A stretch of 64,000 bases of DNA from RBG-16-64-13 sp963718375 (GCA_963718375.1 CAVQZD010000005.1:1054001-1118000), one strand, 5' to 3'. Positions 52,308 to 60,688 are shown, numbered from the stretch's first letter. Made by a program: numbers and translations. The notes: generated by a model from the sequence alone, not told the origin.

Positions 52308-53386
52308 AGCCAGGGGATGATGCGTCGGGGCACCTGTTCGGTGTAGACGTCCCAAAGTTCCCCATATTTGGCGGCACAGCGTCGCTCGTCAGCGCGCTCG
52401 CGAGACACGAACAGCGCGACGTAGTAGAGCGGGTATAGCCATATGACCCAGACCGCCGGGTAGCCCAGGAGTAGGGTCAGGGCTATCGCTTGGACGACCT
52501 CGCCCAGATAGTTGACGTGGCGTGAGACCCCCCAGAAGCCACTGTACAGCAGCGTACTCTCGCCATCACTGAGCACCTGAGGCTCCATGAAGCCCAGAAA
52601 GGGTCGCTCGGGCCTGGTCTTGTACCAGTACTTCTGCAGGTTGGCTCCGCGGGTGAGTACCCAACCCGCAAAGAAGACCAGCGAGTAGATCGATAGTGCC
52701 CACCAAGGCGTGCCGGGGTCGGGCCTGTGCGCGACGGCCCAAAGCCCGATGACGTAGAAGTAGGGGTAGAAGGTGAAGCATCCCCAACCCAGCTTGAAGC
52801 CCAGACGCTCGGCGAAGATGTCGTATGTGTAGAGATGCACCCGCTCGAACACCAAGTACTCCGTCACGAACCAGAGGAACAAGCCGCAGTATATGATCAC
52901 GCCCGGCGACCAGGCATCGGGGTAGCTGAGCACGTGGTGGGCGGTGAACCCAAGCACGCCCAGAGCCAGCATCACCGCGCCGATCAGGTACAGGGACATC
53001 TTGGCGTCCAAACGGCCCCCGAAGAGTTGCAGGTTGAGCCGGCGTCCGAAGTAGAACTCAGCAACCAGACTTCGGCCCGTGCGAGGAGCAGGTACGACCA
53101 CCGCCAGACTGAAGAGCAAACCCAGCGCGGATGACCCGATCAGACCAGACCATCTGTGCGCGTAAAGCCAATCCCACGCCAACACCCCGGTCGCGCCAAG
53201 CACGATCCACAGACCCACGACGACCACCAACACTATTGGTCCATTCAGCCGGTAGTGCAGCAATCCTCCGCTTGACTCGTCCGGCACATACCCCTCGACA
53301 CGTCGCGCCGGCAGGACCAGGTGAAGGGCCAACATGACGCCATACAAGGCCCAGGGCGCGAAGAAGCCGGCGGCGAAGTCCTGCAT
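52301..53386 (-). CDS. ERG4/ERG24-family sterol-reductase-like membrane protein
   Basis: A 361-residue protein with eight to ten membrane helices. EFYFGRRLNLQLFGGRLDAKM, split here as EFYFGRRLN and LDAKM, is the first ERG4/ERG24 motif; RGANLQKYWYK matches the R-x-x-N-x-QK NADPH-site motif; and LLYSGFWGVSRHVNYLGE the last one. Family members reduce sterol C14 or C24 double bonds or related polycyclic isoprenoids. A sterol substrate in this bacterium is unproven and no squalene cyclase is in the window. Its ATG overlaps the SDR stop (TGATG), so the two enzymes are made together. Confidence 0.85.
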   Translation of the reverse strand: MQDFAAGFFAPWALYGVMLALHLVLPARRVEGYVPDESSGGLLHYRLNGPIVLVVVVGLWIVLGATGVLAWDWLYAHRWSGLIGSSALGLLFSLAVVVPAPRTGRSLVAEFYFGRRLNLQLFGGRLDAKMSLYLIGAVMLALGVLGFTAHHVLSYPDAWSPGVIIYCGLFLWFVTEYLVFERVHLYTYDIFAERLGFKLGWGCFTFYPYFYVIGLWAVAHRPDPGTPWWALSIYSLVFFAGWVLTRGANLQKYWYKTRPERPFLGFMEPQVLSDGESTLLYSGFWGVSRHVNYLGEVVQAIALTLLLGYPAVWVIWLYPLYYVALFVSRERADERRCAAKYGELWDVYTEQVPRRIIPWLY

Positions 53387-54246
53387 CAGGCGCTCTTTGT
53401 GTCCTTGACTTCGGCCAGGGTCCGCGTCGACCCTGCAAGGATGGCGATGGCGGCACGCTTCGGCATCAGGCGGCTGAGTGTGATCGTGGCCAGCTTGTTG
53501 ATGAACCCAGGCATCACCACCGGTCCGTCGCCCAGCGCCCAGAGGGCCTTCTTAGCGACGCGGTCGGCGCTCAGGGTGCCTGGAGCCTCCTTGCCCGCGG
53601 CTGTCGCATAACCGGGAGTCTTTACCGCACCGCAGCTGCAGGCAAGCACATCTATCCCCTTGCCCTTGAGCTCATACCAGAGGCTCTCGGCCAGAATGCG
53701 AAGAAAAGCCTTGCTGGCAGCGTAGCCAGCGATGCGAGGTGTTCCCAAGTGTCCCGTCATCGAGGTCATCAGGATGACGGCCCCCCGCCCGCGCGTGACC
53801 ATGCCGGGGAGTAGACCGCGCAGCAGCAGCAGCGGTGCACGGACGTTGACGTCCACCACTCGCTCCAGGTCTTCGACATCCCTGGTGACGAAGTCACCGA
53901 TAGGGGCTTGCGCAGCGTTGCACACGACCACTCCAAGATCCAGATCTTGGCATTCCCTCATCACCTCATCCAAGAACGAGTTGGAAGCCAGGTCTCCCTG
54001 CAGACAACGGGCCTCGACTCCGTACTCCTCCCTCAGTTCCTCAGCCAGAGACTCAAGCGGTTCCTTGCGCCTGGCGACGAGCACCAGACTGACACCACGC
54101 CCGGAGAGAGCTCTGGCGAAGGCAGCGCCTAGACCCTCCGAAGCCCCCGCGATCAACCCCCAAGTGCCATAGCGCTCATGGAACGTATGCTCCGCCGCCG
54201 AGCGCCCGCCGCGAGGCGCAGCGCTGGTCGTTGTGATCTCGCTCAT
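53386..54246 (-). CDS. Short-chain dehydrogenase/reductase (17-beta-HSD-12-like)
   Basis: A 286-residue SDR. The cofactor loop is AGASEGLG (residues 33-40), NAAQA follows strand 4, and the catalytic triad is Ser162, Tyr175 and Lys179 (YAASK). The N-terminal YGTWGLIAGASEGLG and the C-terminal hydrophobic segment resemble the HSD17B12/ketoacyl-reductase-like branch, which acts on steroid or long-chain lipid ketones. The substrate here is inferred only from coupling with the ERG24-like gene. ATG start follows CTGGAGAG. It is divergent from the heliorhodopsin gene. Confidence 0.88.
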   Translation of the reverse strand: MSEITTTSAAPRGGRSAAEHTFHERYGTWGLIAGASEGLGAAFARALSGRGVSLVLVARRKEPLESLAEELREEYGVEARCLQGDLASNSFLDEVMRECQDLDLGVVVCNAAQAPIGDFVTRDVEDLERVVDVNVRAPLLLLRGLLPGMVTRGRGAVILMTSMTGHLGTPRIAGYAASKAFLRILAESLWYELKGKGIDVLACSCGAVKTPGYATAAGKEAPGTLSADRVAKKALWALGDGPVVMPGFINKLATITLSRLMPKRAAIAILAGSTRTLAEVKDTKSA

Positions 54247-54384
54247 ATTATTGACTCTCCAGGACTAGCTGTCTCTCGGATCGTTCCCTTCATATCGTAT
54301 CAATCACCTCAGCGAGGGAGAATGGGATGGTGCGTATCGCGGTATAGCAGATACTGAGGACGAACCCCGAAGGAGGAGGAAACG

Positions 54385-55182
54385 ATGTCACCCACCGAGA
54401 GTTCAAAACCGGCAGCGCCGGCGGCCAAAGATTTCGACGCCCGGGTAGGCAGACTTCGCTCATGGAACGTGGTCGTCGGTCTGATATTGGCAGCGCAGGC
54501 CGTAGTGATCGCGGTGCTGGCGAACGATTTCGCGTTGCCCGTGATCGGCAACTTCATGGACGGGCCTCCCGGCACCGAGCCTACTCAAGTCATCATCGGC
54601 CACTTCCAGCTGGCCTGGGGTGTCTTCGCCTTCATGGCCTTGTCCGCGCTGGCCCTCCTCGTGATCGCATCTCCCGGCGTCTTCGGTTGGTACAAGCGAA
54701 ACCTAGCTGAGCAGCGCAACTATGGTCGGTGGATCGAGTACTCCGTCACCTCTTCGCTGATGATCCTGCTCATCACCATGATCTGCGGCATCACGGATAT
54801 CGCTGCCATGATCGCCATCTTCGGCGTGAACGCGTGCATGATCCTATTCGGACTGCTCATGGAGAAGTACGAGAAGCCCGGGACCAAGAGCTGGCTCCCA
54901 TATATCTTCGGCTGCTTCGCGGGGGTCGTCCCTTGGATAGCGCTCGTCATCTATGTATGGAGCCCCGGTCTGGAAGGTGCGAACCCGCCCGGGTTCGTCT
55001 ACGGCATCATCGTCTCGCTCTTCGTGTTCTTCAATATCTTCGCCGTCAACATGCTGCTGCAGTACAAGCAGGTGGGCAAGTGGCGCGACTATCTGTACGG
55101 GGAGAAGGTCTACATCCTGCTGAGCCTGACAGCGAAGGCGCTGTTGGCCTGGCAGGTGTTCGCGAACACCCTGGTCGGCTGA
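54385..55182 (+). CDS. Heliorhodopsin
   Basis: A 265-residue, seven-helix retinal protein. ANDFALPVIG and GPPGTEP in the first loop, RWIEYSVTSSLM (counter-ion Glu118), IFGVNACMILFG, VPGFVYGI-type helix 6 start (here PPGFVYGIIVSLFVFFN) and LLSLTAKALLAWQVF with the Schiff-base Lys251 leave no doubt. Heliorhodopsins sit inverted in the membrane, have slow photocycles and are not light-driven pumps; their role is debated. ATG start follows AAGGAGGAGG, a very strong site. No retinal-forming oxygenase is in the window. By eye the two membrane His of the 48C12 protein are Leu35 and Leu91 here. Confidence 0.96.
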   Translation: MSPTESSKPAAPAAKDFDARVGRLRSWNVVVGLILAAQAVVIAVLANDFALPVIGNFMDGPPGTEPTQVIIGHFQLAWGVFAFMALSALALLVIASPGVFGWYKRNLAEQRNYGRWIEYSVTSSLMILLITMICGITDIAAMIAIFGVNACMILFGLLMEKYEKPGTKSWLPYIFGCFAGVVPWIALVIYVWSPGLEGANPPGFVYGIIVSLFVFFNIFAVNMLLQYKQVGKWRDYLYGEKVYILLSLTAKALLAWQVFANTLVG

Positions 55183-55237
55183 AACAAGCCGTATCCAAGC
55201 GCCGCCGGGACGCCCGCCCGAGCGACTTGCCGGCAGC

Positions 55238-55271
55238 GCGAAGGCCCGCCCTTCCCGGGGCGGGCCTTCGC
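55238..55271 (+). terminator. Hairpin after the heliorhodopsin gene
   Basis: A 13-base perfect GC-rich stem (GCGAAGGCCCGCC at 55238-55250 with GGCGGGCCTTCGC at 55259-55271) and an eight-base loop, between the convergent heliorhodopsin and NUDIX genes. No T-run follows on either strand. Confidence 0.5.
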
Positions 55272-55302
55272 GGGCCACCTCGTGTTCGACCCCGGTCGGC
55301 CG

Positions 55303-55917
55303 CTATCCCGACAGCGCTCGGGCCAAGTCGACCAGTATCCCGGCGGTAGCTCCCCACACCCTGTGCCCGGGATAGTCGAACACGTAGAACGAGTGTTCCT
55401 CTCCCCCGATGACCGCGGTCTCCCTGCGCCGGTTCTTCTCATCCAGGATGAAGCCAAGAGGCATCTCAAAGACCTCAGCGACTTCGCGCGCATCGATTTC
55501 GAACGACACCGGCGGATCTATCCAGCCCGCGAACGGGTAGACGCGAAAGTTCGACACTGTCATCACTGGTGGCAGGCAGCCCAATAGCGTCACCCTGTCC
55601 GGCGACACCCCCACCTCTTCGAACGTCTCGCGAAGGGCGGCGGTCGCTGGGTGTTCATCTGTGTCTTCTACACGGCCACCCGGAAGGCTGATCTCGGCCG
55701 CGTGGTTGCGCAAGAAGGGTTGCCGGTGAGTCAGTATCACTGAGGGGTCTTCCTCGTACCCGACGAGGCCAATGAGGACCGCCGCCGGCACGCCCTGTGC
55801 CGAGAACAAGTGCTCGAGATCCACAGGGGGACACGACAAGGCCAGGCGCCGACGGACCTCCTCGCGATCCAAGGAAGGCCTATTCGTCTCGGGCGTCCGC
55901 GTCTGAGGACGAGCCAT
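55303..55917 (-). CDS. NUDIX hydrolase, CoA pyrophosphatase type
   Basis: A 204-residue hydrolase. The CoA-specific motif LTHRQPFLRNHAAEISLPGG (residues 62-81) precedes the Nudix box with RETFEEVGV (96-104), as in NudL/Nudt7-type enzymes that split CoA or its esters to 4'-phosphopantetheine and 3',5'-ADP. All catalytic Glu residues are present. The start overlaps the end of the channel gene upstream by 38 bases. Confidence 0.88.
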   Translation of the reverse strand: MARPQTRTPETNRPSLDREEVRRRLALSCPPVDLEHLFSAQGVPAAVLIGLVGYEEDPSVILTHRQPFLRNHAAEISLPGGRVEDTDEHPATAALRETFEEVGVSPDRVTLLGCLPPVMTVSNFRVYPFAGWIDPPVSFEIDAREVAEVFEMPLGFILDEKNRRRETAVIGGEEHSFYVFDYPGHRVWGATAGILVDLARALSG

Positions 55918-56731
55918 CCGCTCCCTGTGGGCCGTCCGTTCGCTTCAACGCGCCCTCGGCAGGGGTCTGTAGCGCAGAAGCGCGCGCTCGCTTGAAGGAG
56001 GCGACGGAGACCAAACGCGCCACGATGGTCACCAGGAAGATCTGGCCTAACACACCCTCAAACGTCGCCGTGGTCTGCGCCGCCCCGGTGGCAGGCACGA
56101 AATCTCCGTAACCCACCGTCGCCATGGTGATGAAGCTGTGATAGTAGTAGTCCCCCGGGTTCAGGGTAGCTGTCGGGTTCGCGACCGACGTGATGACGTC
56201 TCCTCCGTGGATCGCCGCGAGGAGCTGGTTCAACACTGCAAAGTCCATGCCGATCAGCAAGTAGACACACAGCGCCCCGACGATGGTCTGGCCTGTGACC
56301 TCCTCGTGAGTCGCCAGTTGCCTCAGCAGCAGCGGTACTGAGGCAAAGATGAGCACCGCGAAGACCGCACCTGGCAGACCACCAAGTATCCCCCCGTCGG
56401 CGAACAACTGAGATGCGGCCCCGGCGACACCCAGAGCCAAGGCCACCCAGCCTAGCGCCAGCCACCTGCGTGAAGACCGGGACGACCTGACGGCCAACAG
56501 GAGTGAACCAGCCAGAAGCACATAGCCCGTAATGTAGGCCCAGCGGTGGTCTCCGCCCGCGATTATGAAGACCAGACTGGTCAGTAGCAGGACGAAGAGA
56601 GGGAAGACAGACTCCCCCCTCCAGAAGCGCTTGAACCATGGGGGTGCTGAGCGCCGTTTCTCGGCCGCTCCCTGTCTCTCGTCGCCCGCTGCAGACTGAC
56701 CTGTGGCGCCGACTCCCGATGTCTCAGCCAT
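55880..56731 (-). CDS. Potassium-channel family protein (two-helix pore)
   Basis: A 283-residue membrane protein. Five or six hydrophobic segments (about residues 38-175) precede a pore loop with the selectivity filter TVGYGDFVP (near residue 218) and a last helix, so this is a six-helix, Kv-like or Ion_trans_2 channel without a recognisable voltage sensor or RCK domain. The termini are charged and likely disordered. It overlaps the NUDIX gene by 38 bases and is upstream of it. Confidence 0.88.
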   Translation of the reverse strand: MAETSGVGATGQSAAGDERQGAAEKRRSAPPWFKRFWRGESVFPLFVLLLTSLVFIIAGGDHRWAYITGYVLLAGSLLLAVRSSRSSRRWLALGWVALALGVAGAASQLFADGGILGGLPGAVFAVLIFASVPLLLRQLATHEEVTGQTIVGALCVYLLIGMDFAVLNQLLAAIHGGDVITSVANPTATLNPGDYYYHSFITMATVGYGDFVPATGAAQTTATFEGVLGQIFLVTIVARLVSVASFKRARASALQTPAEGALKRTDGPQGADGSSSDADARDE

Positions 56732-56971
56732 TGGTGACCGCCCCTTTTCTCAGGTTCCTCAGCCGTCTTGTTCAGAATAGCCGAGAAAGCGCTCAGAGGG
56801 GCACCCTGCACGTCAGTCTGACCCCCATTGTGCACGCTTTGCACTAGACACGTCTCAGTGGGAGCATATCCATGACAAGACTCCGGAGCTGCGGTCGGGC
56901 CTACCGCAGCACGCAGGTCCGTCATATACTTGCGACTAGGATTTCCTCAGTCGCCAGCTAGGAGACATCGG
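56732..56971. promoter_or_regulatory. Divergent region, potassium channel and GYF_2 protein
   Basis: About 240 bases without a gene. TATACT near 56925-56930 is a good -10 for the plus-strand GYF_2 gene, some 40 bases before its start. Confidence 0.4.
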
Positions 56972-57610
56972 GTGAGCGAAGGCTCCATGACAGAAGGTTG
57001 GTACTACTCCAAGGCAGGCGCCCCTTCAGGACGAGAAGTGGGTCCGCTGTCCTGGGACGAGTTGTACCTCCTGGCCAAGAACGGGACTGTCGAACCGCGA
57101 GATATCGTGTGGAACCCCAGGCTGCCGCGCGGCATGGCCGCTGGAGGGTTAGCCGAACTCTTTCCTGCGGTGCAAGCCGTGCAAGCACCCGCAGCACATG
57201 CGGTGACTAAAGCGGCACCGCCCCTACCCGCGCAGCCCGTGCCCGCAGCGCCCGTACCGGCACCGCCCCTACCCGCGCAGCCCGTGCCCGCCGCGCCCGT
57301 ACCGGCACCGCCCCTACCCGCGCAGCCCGTGCCCGCCGCGCCCGTACCGGCCCCGCCCCTACCCGCGCAGCCCCTACCCGCGCAGCCCGTGCCCGCGCAG
57401 CCCGTGCCCGCGCAGCCCGTGCCCGCCGCGCCCGTGCCCGCGCAGCCCGCAATGGCGCAGCCCGCACCGGCGCTTGCCCAGGCACACTCCCAGCACTCCA
57501 AGGGGCAAAATGCTGACAAGCAGCACAAAGCCCTGCCCCTCCTAGTGGTGCTGCTCGTCCTCGCAGTGGCGGCCGCCGGAGTGGCCGCCTACTTCCTCTA
57601 CTTCAGCTGA
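56972..57610 (+). CDS. GYF_2 (DUF4339) domain protein with Pro-rich repeats and C-terminal anchor
   Basis: A 212-residue protein: an N-terminal GYF_2/DUF4339 domain (about residues 9-55, WYYSKAGAPSG ... GPLSWDELYLLA ... VWNP), then about 85 residues of Pro-Ala-Gln-Val repeats and one C-terminal membrane helix (about 188-209). With no signal peptide, the GYF_2 domain should face the cytoplasm. GYF domains bind Pro-rich peptides, so self- or mutual binding is possible. GTG 56972 follows TAGGAG. The next gene encodes a paralogous N-terminal domain. Confidence 0.85.
   Translation: MSEGSMTEGWYYSKAGAPSGREVGPLSWDELYLLAKNGTVEPRDIVWNPRLPRGMAAGGLAELFPAVQAVQAPAAHAVTKAAPPLPAQPVPAAPVPAPPLPAQPVPAAPVPAPPLPAQPVPAAPVPAPPLPAQPLPAQPVPAQPVPAQPVPAAPVPAQPAMAQPAPALAQAHSQHSKGQNADKQHKALPLLVVLLVLAVAAAGVAAYFLYFS
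57215..57465 (+). repeat. 45-base tandem repeats inside the GYF_2 gene
   Basis: Three near-identical 45-base units start at 57215, 57260 and 57305, and a partial fourth starts at 57350, breaking into 15-base units. They encode a 15-residue Pro/Ala/Gln/Val unit. Near-identity at DNA level, including synonymous sites, shows recent expansion. Confidence 0.9.
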
Positions 57611-57695
57611 CAAAGGGCAACAGACCTGTTTCCATCCCGGTTGGTAGCCTATACTGGACGAGTTGCGAGGTTGAGCTAACTGTTAGGAGATCACC

Positions 57696-59246
57696 GTGAA
57701 CGGGGATGCTACGACCCCAAGCTGGTATTACGCCAGGAGTGGCGCAGTCGATGGTCAGCAGGTCGGCCCAGTCTCTTGGGAGCAGCTCGTTTCGCTCGCG
57801 CAGACTGGTGCACTGACCGCTACGGATCTTGTCTGGAACCCGCAGTTCCCCTCGTGGATGGCTGTCTCAGAGGTCCCCGGGCTTCTGCCCCCTGCTCCGC
57901 CTCCGCCTCCCATGCCGGCCCCCATCCAGCAGCCGATGACTCCTCCTGCGGTCCAACCCACCGCGATACAGCCCGTACGTCCTTCCGCCGGCTACGACCC
58001 CTTCTTGGATGACGGAGAACCCTCCGACTTCGGCAGTCAGCGCCCTTGGCTTCGTTGGGGTCTGATCATCGGCGCTGTGGTGGTCATCGGGGTCATTGTC
58101 GGAGTCTACTTCGGCGCCATCAAAGGGTGCACAGAGACCACCACCACGCTGGCACCGACCACTACCATCCCTGAGACCACCACCAGTGACACAGAGCCTC
58201 CGCTGGTGCAGACCGTTTGGAGCCAGCTCACGCCGGCGGGCGAGTCGCCCAGCGCGCGCAGCGAACATGCAGCGGCTTATGACACCACCAACGCACTATT
58301 GGTCGTGTTCGGCGGATGGGATAGCTCCAACGTGACCAACAATGAGACCTGGGCCTACGACGCCACGGCGAACAGCTGGGCGAATGCCGCCCCGGCCGGT
58401 ACGCTGCCGGCAGCGCGGGCGCAGCATCAGATGGTGTACGACGCTGTCAGCGGCAAGGTGATCATGTTCGGCGGGATACTGAAGTCCGACGGCGACCAGT
58501 TGAAGGACACGTGGGCGTACGACGCTGCGGCCAAGACCTGGACCGAGCTTCAGCCCACCGGTGCTTCACCTTCGGCCCGCAGCTCGTTCTCTATGGTGTA
58601 TGACGACTTGGATCAAAAGATCATTCTGTTCGGCGGATGGGACAAGGCCGGCAGCGCACACTTGAGTGACACCTGGGCCTACGACCCGGCCGCCAACACT
58701 TGGACGGACATGGCGCCGACCGGGACCGCTCCCTCGGCCCGCGGCAGTCACGCGCTCGCTTACGATCCGGTCGAGAACAAGATCGTTCTCTTCGGAGGGA
58801 CCGATTCGACCACCTACTTTGACGATACTTGGGTCTACGACGTGGCCACCAACACCTGGGCTCAGGTCACGCCCGCCGGTGAGACACCGCCCGCTCGTGC
58901 CGGTCACAGGCTGGCGTACGATCCCAGCTCGGCGACTGTAGTGCTCTTCGGAGGCTGGAACGGCACCGCTTACTACAACGACACGTGGACCTTTAACGTA
59001 GCCACTTCGACTTGGACGAACCTCAACCTCGTCGGCGGCCCAACGGCGCGCGACAGCCATTCGCTCAACTACGATGCGGCCACGAACGAGCTGATCTTGT
59101 TCGGTGGTTTCGTGGGCGGCACCGACGTGGCCCAAGACACGTGGGCATACGGGGTGACAGAGGACCTCTCCACCCAGGACACTACACCCGGCGTGGATAC
59201 CAGCGTCATCGCCGGTACGACCACGACAGAAGTTGATGAGCCCTGA
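57696..59246 (+). CDS. GYF_2 - membrane helix - Kelch repeat protein
   Basis: A 516-residue protein with an N-terminal GYF_2/DUF4339 domain (about 9-60), a Pro-rich linker, a membrane helix (about 122-143), a Thr-rich spacer and a Kelch-type beta-propeller of six blades (about 170-490), each with an LFGG strand and a D-TW-YD motif. The propeller should lie outside the cell and the GYF_2 domain inside, a possible link between surface and cytoplasm. GTG 57696 follows TAGGAGATC. It is the next gene after a paralogous GYF_2 protein. Confidence 0.88.
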   Translation: MNGDATTPSWYYARSGAVDGQQVGPVSWEQLVSLAQTGALTATDLVWNPQFPSWMAVSEVPGLLPPAPPPPPMPAPIQQPMTPPAVQPTAIQPVRPSAGYDPFLDDGEPSDFGSQRPWLRWGLIIGAVVVIGVIVGVYFGAIKGCTETTTTLAPTTTIPETTTSDTEPPLVQTVWSQLTPAGESPSARSEHAAAYDTTNALLVVFGGWDSSNVTNNETWAYDATANSWANAAPAGTLPAARAQHQMVYDAVSGKVIMFGGILKSDGDQLKDTWAYDAAAKTWTELQPTGASPSARSSFSMVYDDLDQKIILFGGWDKAGSAHLSDTWAYDPAANTWTDMAPTGTAPSARGSHALAYDPVENKIVLFGGTDSTTYFDDTWVYDVATNTWAQVTPAGETPPARAGHRLAYDPSSATVVLFGGWNGTAYYNDTWTFNVATSTWTNLNLVGGPTARDSHSLNYDAATNELILFGGFVGGTDVAQDTWAYGVTEDLSTQDTTPGVDTSVIAGTTTTEVDEP

Positions 59247-59276
59247 CAGGCACGCATCATTCTAGATAGCGGTATG

Positions 59277-59313
59277 ACGACAACGCCGCCTCCCTAGGAG
59301 GCGGCGTTGTCGT
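59277..59313. terminator. Bidirectional terminator hairpin
   Basis: A 17-base-pair perfect stem (59277-59293 with 59297-59313) and a three-base loop lie between the convergent Kelch and apbE genes. It is among the longest perfect hairpins in the window; T-runs are short. Confidence 0.7.
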
Positions 59314-59323
59314 ATTCCCAGGT

Positions 59324-60097
59324 CTATCTTCGATACTGGTCGCTTTCCGCTGGCTCTGTGACGTAGTCGGCGAATCCCGAAGTCATGGTGGCTATCCCAC
59401 TGGCGTCGATCATGTAGCCCTCAAGCCCCCGCTCGCGCTCGAGGAATCGGATACCCTCGGCGCCCATGGCAAAAGCGGCGGTGGCAAAACGGTCAGCTTC
59501 ATAGACGTTCGGCCCCAGCACTGTGACACTCGCGATATCACCGCTTGGTGCTTGGCCCGTCGCCCGAGGGTCGTAGATGTGTTCACCTCGGACGTAGGTG
59601 CCCGAGGTGGCGATGCCCATGTCGCTCAGCGCCAGTGACTTGACTATCTCGTCGAGCTTGAACGGATTGCGGATCCCCACGGTCCACATACCCCCCGACT
59701 CGCTCTGCCCGGACAGCTGGATGTCGCCGCCGGCCTCTATATAGAAGTCCCATATGCCCGATCCGCGCAACATCTCCGAGGCTTGGTACACCGCCCATCC
59801 CTTGACAAGACCCACGGGGTTGAGGGTCCCTTCCCGCCAGATATCGAAGTATCCGTCGGTCTCAGTGCGAGTCTTCTCCGCGAGCCTGACCACGGTCTTC
59901 ATCTCCTCCGAGCTGTCCTCCAGCGTGAGCAGACCGCCGTTGATGCGACTGGTCTCGCTGGTGGCTCGAAAGGGACTGAAGACCTCTTCGACATGTTCGA
60001 AGTAGGAGTAGAGCTCGTCGAAGCGAGCGGTATCGACGCCGCTGCCGGCGATCTCGATGCTCACTGGCATGCCCATGACCATGCGCCACTGCTTCAT
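59324..60097 (-). CDS. apbE: FAD:protein FMN transferase
   Basis: A 257-residue ApbE, which attaches FMN to a Thr of partner proteins. NPVGLVKGWAV (near residue 92), IEAGGDIQLSG and GIATSGTYVRG, then a DPRATG segment, form the FAD and metal site. It has no signal peptide or lipobox, unlike many ApbE proteins that act outside the membrane. The gene is 55 bases downstream of the FMN-binding protein gene on the same strand, its likely substrate. Confidence 0.9.
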   Translation of the reverse strand: MKQWRMVMGMPVSIEIAGSGVDTARFDELYSYFEHVEEVFSPFRATSETSRINGGLLTLEDSSEEMKTVVRLAEKTRTETDGYFDIWREGTLNPVGLVKGWAVYQASEMLRGSGIWDFYIEAGGDIQLSGQSESGGMWTVGIRNPFKLDEIVKSLALSDMGIATSGTYVRGEHIYDPRATGQAPSGDIASVTVLGPNVYEADRFATAAFAMGAEGIRFLERERGLEGYMIDASGIATMTSGFADYVTEPAESDQYRR

Positions 60098-60152
60098 GAC
60101 CCGCTCAATTCAGTATCCGGCCGCGTACACTCAGTCTCGCACCGTCACCGCT

Positions 60153-60569
60153 TCAAATGGCTTGGGCCAGGGCATCGTCAAGGGACTGCATGAAGGCTTC
60201 GCTCGTGAATGTAGCCCCGCTTATCACTTGCACGCTCGAACTCTGGCGCGCGATAGCCTCTTGGACTAGGGCGACCGTGGCTTGAGCGTTTATCTGCGCC
60301 GAACGGGAGTCATCATCAGGGTACGTTAGGAACTGTATGTCGGCTATAGAACCGTCAGCTATCACTACCGACACCTGCACGTCTCCCCAGCGGGTGGAAG
60401 CCGCGCTGCCCGTGTAGTCGCCGTCCACGAACGTGGTGCTCACGTCATCGGTTAGATCTGTCGCCATTTGACTCAGAGACTCGCTCTGCGCGCTGCAAGC
60501 GCCAGAGACCGACGAAGCCAACACTGCCAGAGCCGCGGCGGACATAATCATCTTCTGATTCTTGTTCAT
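60153..60569 (-). CDS. Exported FMN-binding domain protein (ApbE substrate)
   Basis: A 138-residue protein with an N-terminal signal segment (about residues 8-25, followed by a Cys but with a poor lipobox) and a single FMN_bind domain. The flavinylation motif SGATFTS (near residue 117) has the Thr to which FMN is esterified in NqrC/RnfG/extracellular flavin proteins. It would be a small one-electron carrier at the membrane exterior. ATG start 60569; a GAGTCTACTCGAG-type leader has no strong site. Confidence 0.88.
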   Translation of the reverse strand: MNKNQKMIMSAAALAVLASSVSGACSAQSESLSQMATDLTDDVSTTFVDGDYTGSAASTRWGDVQVSVVIADGSIADIQFLTYPDDDSRSAQINAQATVALVQEAIARQSSSVQVISGATFTSEAFMQSLDDALAQAI

Positions 60570-60688
60570 CTCGAGTAGACTCCTAATCTGTTGTCGGTGG
60601 CATGCTACCCACCGGAATGTAAAGTCCTCGTGAACGAGCCCAGACGAGACTCTCGGACGCGCTCGATGGAAGGGAGAACCTGCAACAG

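Noticed and set aside
57215..57465. Regular short repeats that could be read as a CRISPR array
   Set aside because: The repeats are contiguous without unique spacers, stay in frame inside a gene and encode a Pro/Ala-rich linker.
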